From positions 1 through 12,922 of the forward strand of contig CALATK010000222.1 of NCBI GenBank assembly GCA_937891805.1: 12,922 bases of DNA, read 5' to 3'. Of this stretch, positions 6,119 through 12,585 are shown in pieces. Under the pieces are notes generated by a model, which was given only the letters and a program-made list of their open reading frames with translations, was not told the origin of the DNA and did no database searches. The stretch comes from an uncultured Fibrobacter sp. Lineage in GTDB: Bacteria > Fibrobacterota > Fibrobacteria > Fibrobacterales > Fibrobacteraceae. Each line of letters opens with the position of its first letter. The stretch's first letter is position 1. The translations under genes and the position numbers were made by a program.

Positions 6119-6724
6119 CCGCATGACGGTGGTCCAGCTGTCCTGCTGGCGCGGGTAGATTTCCTCGGGCTCGCTGTCCATCCAGCCGATGGCGGTGGGG
6201 TAGATGAGCACGTCTGCACCCTTGAGGCTCATGATGCGGGCCGCTTCCGGGAACCACTGGTCCCAGCAGATGAGCACGCCGAGTGTTCCGGCAGAAGTTT
6301 TGATGGGCTCGAAACCCGTATCACCCGGGATGAAGTAGTACTTTTCGTAGAAGGCGGGATCGTCGGGAATGTGGCTCTTGCGGTAGAGGCCCGCGATGCT
6401 GCCGTCGCGCTCGAACACGAAGGCGGAATTGTGGTAGATGCCCCGGGCCCGCTTCTCGAAGAAGGGGAACACCACCACGGCGTTCAGTTCTTTGGCGATG
6501 CCCTGCCACTGCGCTACCAACGGGTGGTCCTTTTCGATAGCGAGGTCAAAGAAGTCCGCGTTCTCCTCGAAGGGGAAGTAGGGGGTATGGAAGAGTTCCG
6601 GCAGAACCACCAGGTCGTAGCCCTTGCCCTTGAGGGCGCGGGCCTGTTCCACGTACCAGGCGTTGTTGCTGTCGAAATCGCCTGTCCACTTGCCTTGCAA
6701 AGTTGCGATCTTAATCTTGCTCAT
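5861..6724 (-). CDS. aguB: N-carbamoylputrescine amidase
   Basis: A 287-residue cytoplasmic nitrilase-superfamily amidase that hydrolyses N-carbamoylputrescine to putrescine, CO2 and ammonia, the step after agmatine deiminase. The catalytic triad is visible: Glu43 in LPELF, Lys116 in YRKSHIPDD and Cys153 in ICWDQWFPEAAR. The stretches KYYFIPGDTGF, YPTAIGW and MRGHAIANRTFVVAANRIG are typical of the AguB subgroup rather than of general nitrilases. Length is normal. The start at 6724-6722 is preceded by GGGAG at proper spacing. The frame extends upstream to 6775, but those codons are part of an intergenic palindrome. proS lies 126 bp upstream on the same strand, so the two may be co-transcribed. 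The last 86 codons are duplicated at 3096-3356. The product call is strong because its pathway partner aguA is on the same strand in this window. Confidence 0.93.
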   Translation of the reverse strand: MSKIKIATLQGKWTGDFDSNNAWYVEQARALKGKGYDLVVLPELFHTPYFPFEENADFFDLAIEKDHPLVAQWQGIAKELNAVVVFPFFEKRARGIYHNSAFVFERDGSIAGLYRKSHIPDDPAFYEKYYFIPGDTGFEPIKTSAGTLGVLICWDQWFPEAARIMSLKGADVLIYPTAIGWMDSEPEEIYPRQQDSWTTVMRGHAIANRTFVVAANRIGTEGHLTFWGTSFVAAPDGYFIEKCAPDFLGVSTVEIDLAETEENRRWWPHFRDRRIDLYGDILKIWGE

Positions 6725-6737
6725 ATTGACTCCCGTT

Positions 6738-6813
6738 GTCATTCTGGAGGCCTCAAAGAGGCCGATAGAATCCATGGACCCTATCGGTCGCCAAAGACTC
6801 CCTCCAGGGTGAC
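6738..6813. repeat. 76-bp imperfect palindrome (REP-like) between proS and aguB
   Basis: Two arms of about 38 bp face each other around CCATGG (6772-6777). Well-paired parts are GTCA..CTGGAGG against CCTCCAGGGTGAC at the outer ends and CCGATAG against CTATCGG near the centre. The left arm also contains a small hairpin, GGCCTC-AAA-GAGGCC. As RNA it would form one long hairpin in the proS-aguB spacer, ending just before the aguB ribosome-binding site. The form is that of a dispersed REP-like or MITE-like element. Copy number cannot be judged from one window. Confidence 0.7.
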
Positions 6814-6826
6814 GTTTTGTACTTAT

Positions 6827-6861
6827 CCCCTAGTCCCTAGATCCTAGCCCCTAGTCCCTAA
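6827..6861. repeat. Heptanucleotide array, five units of nnCCTAG, over the proS stop codon
   Basis: The plus strand reads as five successive 7-mers: CCCCTAG, TCCCTAG, ATCCTAG, CCCCTAG, TCCCTAA. The proS stop codon (6851-6853) is part of one unit. Because CTAG is self-complementary and 7 is one more than a multiple of 3, TAG falls in all three frames on both strands. A related array is at 10079-10106. Confidence 0.8.
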
Positions 6862-8545
6862 AATATTCCTTCGCCTTTTCGACGACGTCTTCGATCTTGA
6901 CCATGGAGAATTCCTTCTCGTTACGGAACTTCCATTCGACTTCGCCGTTGGCGAGTCCCTTCTTGCCGATGGCGATGCGCACCGGAGAACCCCACAGGTC
7001 GGCGTCCTTGAACTTCACGCCCGGGCGTTCGTCGCGGTCGTCCACCAGCACGTCGATGCCGGCGGCTTCAAGTTCCTTTTCGAACTTTTCGGCGAGTTCC
7101 ACGAGTTCGGCTTCCTTGCCAATCGGGACGATTTCCACCTGGAAGGGCGCGATGGACTTGGGCCAAATCGGTCCGAAGTCATCGTGGCTGTTTTCCACGA
7201 CAGAGGCCATCAGGCGGCCCACGCCGATGCCGTAGCAGCCCATAATGGCCGGAGCGGTGGTCTTTTCGGCGGTGAGGAACTTGGCGCCCATAGATTCGGA
7301 GAACTTGGTGCCCAGCTTGAAGATGTTGCCCATTTCGATGCCGCGGGTCTCGGTGAGGAGTTCGCCGCAGCAGGGGCACTTGCAGACTTCGGATGCTTCG
7401 GCAATGTCCGCCACTTCGAACTTCGGGAAGTCGCGCTTCGGGTTGCAATGCTTGAAGTGGTAGCCTTCTTCGTTAGCACCGGTCACGAGGTCGAAGGAAT
7501 CGGCAATCGCTTCGTCCACGATGATGCGGGTGTCGTGAGAATTAATCGGGGATGCAAAGCCCGGAACCATGCCGCAGGCCTTGATGAGGCTGTCTTCGGC
7601 CGGGTAAAGTTCCTTCGCCTTCAGCAAGTTGTGGAGCTTGATTTCGGAAACATCGAGGTTGCCCGGGACAACTACCGTGATGAGCTTGCCTTCGAAGTCG
7701 AAGAACACGCACTTGGCGGTAGATTCGGCAGGCACGTTCAGGAACTTGGTGAGATCTTCGATGCTTGCGCAGTGCGGAGTTTCGACCTTTTCGAGGGCCG
7801 CATTTTCGTCGCCCTTGAACGGCACGCGCTGGAACTTGGCGATTTCGCGGTTCGCCTGGTAGCCGCACTTCTTGCAGAGAATCAGGTAGTCTTCGCCGTT
7901 CGGAGTATCGAGCATGAATTCGTGAGCGACCTTACCGCCCATAATGCCCGTATCGCTCTGCACCACCACCGGTTCAATGCCCACGCGACGGTAGATGCGC
8001 AGGTAGGCGTCGTATTCTTCCTGGTAGTGACGGTCCAGGTCTTCCTGGCTGGTGTGGAAGCTGTAGGCATCCTTCATCAAGAATTCGCGGACGCGGATAA
8101 GGCCGCCGCGGGCACGGGCTTCATCACGGTACTTGGTCTTGAACTGGTAGAGCATCACCGGCAGCTGCTTGTAGCTGTTGAGCACGTAGCGCACGAGGTC
8201 AGTCATGGCCTCTTCGTGGGTCATGGCGAGCACCATGTTGTGGTTGTTGCGGTCCTTGAAGCGCAGGAGTTCTTCGCCGATGGCCTGATAACGGCCGGAT
8301 TCGCTCCAGAGTTCAGCGGTCTGCACCACCGGCAGGTCCACTTCGATACCGCCAATCTTGTTCATTTCTTCGCGGATGATGTTCACGATCTTCTGGATCA
8401 CGCGGAAACCCATGGGCATCATGGAATAGATACCGGTAGAAACGGGCTTGATGTAGCCGCCGCGCATCAAAAAGATGTGGGAGGGCATGGTGGCATCGCT
8501 CGGCGTTTCGCGGAGCGTGACGTAAAAATACTTGGAGAGTTTCAT
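6851..8545 (-). CDS. proS: Prolyl-tRNA synthetase (bacterial type)
   Basis: A 564-residue cytoplasmic class II aminoacyl-tRNA synthetase that charges tRNA-Pro. The N-terminal catalytic part has LSKYFYVTLRETPSDA, the THEE loop (109-112), motif 2 as KYRDEARARGG..RVREFLMKDAYSFH (about 138-164) and motif 3 as GIGVGRLMAS (about 438-447). Between motifs 2 and 3 sits the insertion (YbaK-like) editing domain with KCVFFDFEGK and VVVPGNLDVSEIKL, flanked by CKKCGYQANREIAKF and CKCPCCGELL. The C-terminal anticodon-binding domain shows DVLVDDRDERPGVKFKDADL. Length and order match the bacterial (long) ProS form. The start is supported by AAGGA 7-8 nt upstream. It is divergent from the lipoprotein gene at 8700 and upstream of aguB on the same strand. 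The stop codon lies inside the heptad array. Confidence 0.97.
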   Translation of the reverse strand: MKLSKYFYVTLRETPSDATMPSHIFLMRGGYIKPVSTGIYSMMPMGFRVIQKIVNIIREEMNKIGGIEVDLPVVQTAELWSESGRYQAIGEELLRFKDRNNHNMVLAMTHEEAMTDLVRYVLNSYKQLPVMLYQFKTKYRDEARARGGLIRVREFLMKDAYSFHTSQEDLDRHYQEEYDAYLRIYRRVGIEPVVVQSDTGIMGGKVAHEFMLDTPNGEDYLILCKKCGYQANREIAKFQRVPFKGDENAALEKVETPHCASIEDLTKFLNVPAESTAKCVFFDFEGKLITVVVPGNLDVSEIKLHNLLKAKELYPAEDSLIKACGMVPGFASPINSHDTRIIVDEAIADSFDLVTGANEEGYHFKHCNPKRDFPKFEVADIAEASEVCKCPCCGELLTETRGIEMGNIFKLGTKFSESMGAKFLTAEKTTAPAIMGCYGIGVGRLMASVVENSHDDFGPIWPKSIAPFQVEIVPIGKEAELVELAEKFEKELEAAGIDVLVDDRDERPGVKFKDADLWGSPVRIAIGKKGLANGEVEWKFRNEKEFSMVKIEDVVEKAKEYFRD

Positions 8546-8633
8546 GGTCTTTCCTTTATAGACAAAATCTGCTGGGCTTGAAAAATCCCTATCGTGGGCG
8601 TAAAAATAGTAAATGGGTGGCTTGTTTTCCGCT

Positions 8634-8650
8634 TTTTTGCTAAATTTGGC
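8634..8650 (+). promoter_or_regulatory. Putative promoter element TTTTTGCTAAATTTGGC
   Basis: This contains TAAATTTG (8641-8648), a TAnnTTTG -7-type element, 51 nt before the ATG at 8700. The whole 17-mer matches 12094-12110, upstream of another gene, at 15 of 17 positions. A TTG at 8622-8624 is present but closer than the usual -33 spacing. Confidence 0.45.
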
Positions 8651-8699
8651 ATTGAGAAATGGCGTTTTGCCACTTTTAGTCTAAAAGAGGTTGATAAAG

Positions 8700-10058
8700 A
8701 TGAAGTCCAAATATTTTGCTCTTGGTGCATGTGCATTGGCCCTGACCGCCTGCGATATGCTGGGTGGCCCCAAGCAGGTCACTATCGGTCCCAATTCCAC
8801 GGACGAACAGAAATTCGCCTATATGCTGGGTGCCCAGTTCGGTGGCCAGAACTTTACCATGATTCCCCGCCAGGTTGGTGCTGAACTTTACGAAGACGAA
8901 GTGGTTCAGGGTATTTACGATAATATCAAGGCAGAAAAGGATACCACGTTCAAGATGCAGGTACCGGCCGATTCTATGCAGGCCGTTGGCGCCCGTTTCT
9001 CTGCAAAGGCCCGTGAACGCATGGAAAAGATGAAACCCGATAGCGCCGCTATCGCAAACATCAATGGCGACCACCTGAAGATGCAGGCCTACATGGATTC
9101 CATGTCCAAGGCAATGCCTGTGGAATCCGCTCCCGTGCCCACCAAGGCCCCCGTGACTCTGGGTGAGAATGCCAGCGACAACCAGAAGTTTTCTTATATG
9201 ATCGGTGTGCAGTTCGGTGCTCAGTTCCAGTCTATCGGAAATCAGTTCAATACGGAATTCGATGCCGACTACTTTGTGCTGGGCGTCCGTGAATCTGCCG
9301 CCAAGGTCCGCGACACCACTAAGGCCTTGACTTTGCCCGAAGATTCCCTGAAGGCCGTGGGTACGCGCTTCAACGAAAAGATGAAGGTCATCCGCGAAGA
9401 GGCTATCAAGAAACAGCAAGAAGAACAGAAAAAGTTGGAAGCCGAAGTAGCCGAACTGAAGGGCGAAACCCTTGCTAACGGCATGCCCGCAAAAATTAAC
9501 TTCAAGGTGAAGGCCACGGGCATTTCTACCAAGGCCGAAAACCTGGAAGCCTACGCCGGTAAGCCTCTGCTGATGTTCTACTTCTCCGCTACCTGCGGAC
9601 ACTGCGCCCATGCCGCTCCCCAACTGGTGGAAATTGCCAAGGAATTTAATCCCAAGGGCCTGACCTCCGTGGCTATCGCCAGCGGTGGAAACAACAAGTC
9701 TGGCATCCGTCGTTTCTCTGACGATGCCAAGTTCGAAGGGGCCTTCGACGTGCTGTGGGACGAATCCCGCCAGTTTGGTGAACTTTACAGCGATGGCTAC
9801 GTTCCTAAGGTTTATCTGGTGAACCCCGACGGTTCTTACAAGCTTTACGCCGCCTTCGAGCGCGAGAAGGAAGACCTGAAGAAGGAAATCGCCGAACTTT
9901 TGAACGGCAAGCCCGTGGAATGGAAGGTGGAAGCCCCTGCCGTTGACACGGCCAAGGTGGACACTCCCGCTGTCGCACAGCCCGCACCGGCTAAGGCTGA
10001 AGCAAAGGCAGCCCCTGCCCCTGCAAAAACAGAAGCCAAGCCCGCTGAAGCAAAGTAA
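8700..10058 (+). CDS. Lipoprotein with two FKBP_N-like repeats and a CGHC thioredoxin domain
   Basis: A 452-residue exported lipoprotein. The signal peptide ends in LTAC with lipidated Cys18 (Asp at +2). Two tandem segments (about 30-110 and 155-240) resemble the N-terminal dimerisation domain of FKBP/Mip-type prolyl isomerases: compare STDEQKFAYMLGAQFG with ASDNQKFSYMIGVQFG, each followed by a long helix and a DSxxAVGxRF motif. No FKBP catalytic domain follows. After a charged helical stretch (about 238-258), a TlpA/thioredoxin-like domain (about 270-410) carries the redox pair C299-G-H-C302, the dipeptide found in protein disulfide isomerases, and GYVPKVYLVNPDG with the cis-Pro region. An Ala/Pro/Lys tail (about 415-452) ends the protein. 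It is probably an envelope thiol-disulfide or folding factor. AGAGG at 8686-8690 supports the ATG at 8700. mnmG follows after 53 bp. Confidence 0.85.
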   Translation: MKSKYFALGACALALTACDMLGGPKQVTIGPNSTDEQKFAYMLGAQFGGQNFTMIPRQVGAELYEDEVVQGIYDNIKAEKDTTFKMQVPADSMQAVGARFSAKARERMEKMKPDSAAIANINGDHLKMQAYMDSMSKAMPVESAPVPTKAPVTLGENASDNQKFSYMIGVQFGAQFQSIGNQFNTEFDADYFVLGVRESAAKVRDTTKALTLPEDSLKAVGTRFNEKMKVIREEAIKKQQEEQKKLEAEVAELKGETLANGMPAKINFKVKATGISTKAENLEAYAGKPLLMFYFSATCGHCAHAAPQLVEIAKEFNPKGLTSVAIASGGNNKSGIRRFSDDAKFEGAFDVLWDESRQFGELYSDGYVPKVYLVNPDGSYKLYAAFEREKEDLKKEIAELLNGKPVEWKVEAPAVDTAKVDTPAVAQPAPAKAEAKAAPAPAKTEAKPAEAK

Positions 10059-10063
10059 TTTTT

Positions 10064-10076
10064 GCGGCGAAGCCGC
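10064..10076. other. Short GC hairpin after the thioredoxin lipoprotein
   Basis: GCGGC (10064-10068) pairs with GCCGC (10072-10076) over a GAA loop, six bases behind the stop codon. No T run follows on the plus strand, so it is not a typical intrinsic terminator for the lipoprotein gene. It may stabilise a message end or do nothing. Confidence 0.35.
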
Positions 10077-10078
10077 CC

Positions 10079-10106
10079 TAATCACTAATCACCAACCACT
10101 AACCAC
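10079..10106. repeat. Heptanucleotide array of four units just before mnmG
   Basis: Four successive 7-mers, TAATCAC, TAATCAC, CAACCAC and TAACCAC, end 5 nt before the mnmG start codon. Read in the CTA phase they are CTAAYCA-type heptads, comparable with the CTAGGRN heptads on the minus strand at 6827-6861. They replace the ribosome-binding site one would expect here. Confidence 0.75.
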
Positions 10107-10111
10107 TTCAA

Positions 10112-12025
10112 ATGGTTATCGCAGAATATGACGTTGTTGTCGTCGGTGGCGGCCATGCCGGCATCGAGGCGACCCATGCCGCCTGGAAACTGGGCGTCAA
10201 GACCGCCATGCTCACCATGGACATAAACGCCATCGGTCGCATGAGCTGTAACCCTGCCGTAGGCGGGGTGGCCAAAGGTCAGATCGTTCGCGACATCGAC
10301 GCTCTCGGCGGCCTGATGGGGCTACTCACCGACAAGGCGGGTATCCAGTTCCGCATGCTGAACATGAGCAAGGGACCTGCCGTTTGGGGCCCTCGCGCTC
10401 AGTGCGACATGAACTATTACAGCGAAGTGGCACGGGATGTGATTACGGGTCTTCCTGGCCTTTCTGTAATCCAGGGGGAACTTGCCGCTTTTGAGCGGAT
10501 GCCCGACGGTGGGCTGGAACTGACCCTCTTGAACGGCGAACGTTATGTGACCCGCTCCCTGGTGATTACCAGCGGGACATTTCTTGCCTCCAAGATGTTC
10601 ACCGGGCTAGAAACCAGCATCGGTGGGCGAGTGGGGGAGCCCAGCGCCGACAAACTTTCGGAATGCCTCGCCCGGAACGGAATCCGCCTCCGCAGGCTAA
10701 AGACCGGTACGCCCAGCCGCCTGGATCCGGATACCATCGACTTTGACGAATGCGAAGTCCAGCGAGGGGACGAATTCCCCTGGCCCATGAGCGACCGCCA
10801 CCTGGCTGGAACGGTTCCCGGTCGCGACGAAAATTATTTCTGGGGTGACCCGAAAAACAAGTTTATCCGTAACGACTGCGTCTGCTGGATTACCCGCACC
10901 AACATCAAGACCCACGACATCTTGAGGAGCGGTTTCAAGGACAGCCCCATGTTCAGCGGGCGCATCCACGGCAAGGGTCCGCGGTATTGCCCCAGCATCG
11001 AAGACAAAATCAACCGCTTTGGCGACCGGGACGGCCACCAGCTGTTCCTTGAACCGGAACGGGCGGACATTGGCCGCGTGTATATCAACGGTTTCAGTTC
11101 CAGCCTGCCGGCGGATATCCAGCTCGCTGCCATCCACACAATACCGGGACTTACCCGCGCCCGTGTCTTGCAGATTGGCTATGCGGTGGAATACGATTCC
11201 GTAGACGCCACCCAGCTTTATCCCACGTTGGAATGCAAGAACGTGCCTGGGCTTTACTTTGCAGGCCAGGTCTGCGGGACTAGCGGCTACGAAGAAGCTG
11301 CTGGTCAGGGCCTAATGGCGGGCATCAACGCCGCCTTGAAGGTTAAGAATGAACCGCCCTTTGTTTTGGGCCGTTCCGAGAGTTACCTGGGGGTGATGCT
11401 CAACGACCTTACCACCACCTTGCTGGACGAACCTTACCGCATGTTCACCAGCCGTGCCGAGTACCGCTTGTTCCTCCGGAGCGACAACGCCGAGACCCGT
11501 CTCAAGGAACGTGCCCACGCCATCGGGATGATTTCAGACGGGGATTACGCCGACTGGAAACGCCGTCTGCAGCAGATGGGCGAGGTTAGGGAGTTCCTGA
11601 ACGCCGGGTCCGCCTCGCCCGAACAGGCAAACCAGGTCCTTTCCGAAGGTGGCCAGGCTCTGGCCGAAACCCGCACCCGCTGGATCAACGTGCTCCGCCG
11701 TCCGGGAATCGACCCCGAACGCCTGTTCGAGACAGCCCTTCCGGAGCGGAACATTCCCCGTCGGGACCAGTGGTTCCTGTACGCCGAAGAGATTTATGCT
11801 GGTTTTCTGGAGAGGCAGTCCAAGGAAATCGAGGAACAGAAAAAGATGGAGTCCGTGAAGCTCCCCGCCGACCTGGATTTTATGCAGGTTGGGGTCATCA
11901 GTATTGAAAGCCGCCAGCGCCTGAATGCCGTGAAGCCTATGACCCTCGGGCAGGCGTCTAGGGTTCCGGGAGTGCGACCCGCTGACATCACCATGCTTTA
12001 CCACTGGCTTGAAAACCAGCGCTAA
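10112..12025 (+). CDS. mnmG: tRNA uridine-5-carboxymethylaminomethyl modification enzyme MnmG (GidA)
   Basis: A 637-residue cytoplasmic FAD protein. With MnmE it installs the (carboxymethyl)aminomethyl group on U34 of certain tRNAs. Visible signatures are the FAD-binding YDVVVVGGGHAGIEA (6-20), SCNPAVGGVAKGQIVRDID with the conserved Cys46, ITSGTFL, the second conserved Cys in CVCWITRTN (about residues 255-263), the CGTSGYEEAAGQG motif and the C-terminal helical MnmE/tRNA-binding region ending in LGQASRVPGVRPADI. Length is normal (about 620-640). The start codon has no ribosome-binding site; the preceding 28 bp are heptad repeats, so translation initiation may rely on an unstructured A/C-rich leader. 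It is 53 bp behind the thioredoxin lipoprotein gene and may be read through from it. mnmE is not in the window. Confidence 0.97.
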   Translation: MVIAEYDVVVVGGGHAGIEATHAAWKLGVKTAMLTMDINAIGRMSCNPAVGGVAKGQIVRDIDALGGLMGLLTDKAGIQFRMLNMSKGPAVWGPRAQCDMNYYSEVARDVITGLPGLSVIQGELAAFERMPDGGLELTLLNGERYVTRSLVITSGTFLASKMFTGLETSIGGRVGEPSADKLSECLARNGIRLRRLKTGTPSRLDPDTIDFDECEVQRGDEFPWPMSDRHLAGTVPGRDENYFWGDPKNKFIRNDCVCWITRTNIKTHDILRSGFKDSPMFSGRIHGKGPRYCPSIEDKINRFGDRDGHQLFLEPERADIGRVYINGFSSSLPADIQLAAIHTIPGLTRARVLQIGYAVEYDSVDATQLYPTLECKNVPGLYFAGQVCGTSGYEEAAGQGLMAGINAALKVKNEPPFVLGRSESYLGVMLNDLTTTLLDEPYRMFTSRAEYRLFLRSDNAETRLKERAHAIGMISDGDYADWKRRLQQMGEVREFLNAGSASPEQANQVLSEGGQALAETRTRWINVLRRPGIDPERLFETALPERNIPRRDQWFLYAEEIYAGFLERQSKEIEEQKKMESVKLPADLDFMQVGVISIESRQRLNAVKPMTLGQASRVPGVRPADITMLYHWLENQR

Positions 12026-12093
12026 TCGGCGCTTGAACGCGGTGGGCATTGTTTTTTCATAATTTTTTGTGACGATTTCCTAGAGGAACCGTA

Positions 12094-12110
12094 TTTTTGC
12101 TATCTTTGGC
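12094..12110 (+). promoter_or_regulatory. Putative promoter element TTTTTGCTATCTTTGGC
   Basis: TATCTTTG (12101-12108) fits the TAnnTTTG -7-type element and lies 34 nt before the ATG at 12143. The surrounding 17-mer is nearly the same as at 8634-8650. A -33 TTTG at the usual distance is not found. The rest of the 117-bp gap after mnmG shows no clear terminator. Confidence 0.45.
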
Positions 12111-12142
12111 CCGTCAAGTTAACATTTTCCAAGAGGTACATT

Positions 12143-12460
12143 ATGGCAGAAGAAACCGAAGTCAAAACACAAGAAACCAAACCTCAGGAAACAAAATCCC
12201 AAGAAAAGTCTCAGGAAAAGAAGGCTCCCGCCGCCAAGGCTGCTGGTGCCAAGAAGAAGCGCCCCGCCGATGCCCGCCGCAAGGGTGGTGCCGCTCCTGC
12301 CAAAAAGCCTGCTGCATTTAGCGATTCTCTGGAAGAACGTTTCCCCGCCCTCGCCGCCAAGCTCAAGAAGTCCATCGAGGACGGCATCAAGCAGAAGATC
12401 AAGGAAGCCCAGAACGACCCCAAGGTCAAGGCCGCTTCCAAGAAGTTCGCTGCCAAGTAA
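12143..12460 (+). CDS. Small Lys/Ala-rich basic protein
   Basis: A 105-residue protein without signal peptide. The first 25 residues are Glu/Gln/Thr/Lys-rich and repetitive (ETK.PQETKSQEKSQEKK). Residues about 27-58 form a strongly basic Ala/Pro/Lys/Arg tail (AAKAAGAKKKRPADARRKGG) reminiscent of histone-H1-like bacterial proteins. The remainder (about 59-105) is a probable amphipathic helix pair (LEERFPALAAKLKKSIEDG, KQKIKEAQNDPKV). AGAGG at 12132-12136, 6 nt before the ATG, supports the start. It has its own probable promoter and a terminator behind it, so it is a single-gene unit. A nucleic-acid-binding or nucleoid role is possible from composition only; no family is recognised. Confidence 0.75.
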   Translation: MAEETEVKTQETKPQETKSQEKSQEKKAPAAKAAGAKKKRPADARRKGGAAPAKKPAAFSDSLEERFPALAAKLKKSIEDGIKQKIKEAQNDPKVKAASKKFAAK

Positions 12461-12480
12461 TCGGATTCTTGTAGAAACTG

Positions 12481-12507
12481 AAAGGCCTCCGTAAGGGGGT
12501 CTTTTTT
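12481..12507 (+). terminator. Rho-independent terminator after the small basic protein
   Basis: AAAGGCCTCC (12481-12490) pairs with GGGGGTCTTT (12495-12504) as a 10-bp stem with two G-T pairs over a GTAA loop, running into six T (12502-12507). It lies 20 bp behind the stop at 12460. Confidence 0.85.
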
Positions 12508-12585
12508 GCTTGTTGAAATGGAAATATTAAGGCTATATTGCAATGTGAAAATTTCTATTATATCTGTGTATAAATGGAGGATTCT

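Noticed and set aside
6725..6775. Longer aguB start giving 17 extra residues
   Set aside because: These codons lie in the intergenic palindrome. The start at 6724 has a ribosome-binding site and matches the family N-terminus.
5918..6847. Long plus-strand open frame (309 codons) opposite aguB
   Set aside because: It is the codon-matched antisense of a conserved enzyme. Between the two aguB copies its codons change freely while the minus-strand protein does not, so selection is on aguB only.
6827..6861. CRISPR-like repeat array
   Set aside because: Units are 7 nt with no spacers, so it is a short tandem repeat.
7184..8581. Plus-strand open frame of 465 codons opposite proS
   Set aside because: Antisense of an unmistakable prolyl-tRNA synthetase. 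Its composition, rich in His, Val, Phe and Asp, is typical of reverse-complement reading in a biased genome.
8676..10085. Minus-strand open frame of 469 codons opposite the thioredoxin lipoprotein
   Set aside because: The plus strand has a signal peptide, lipobox and CGHC domain with a ribosome-binding site; the antisense frame has none of these.
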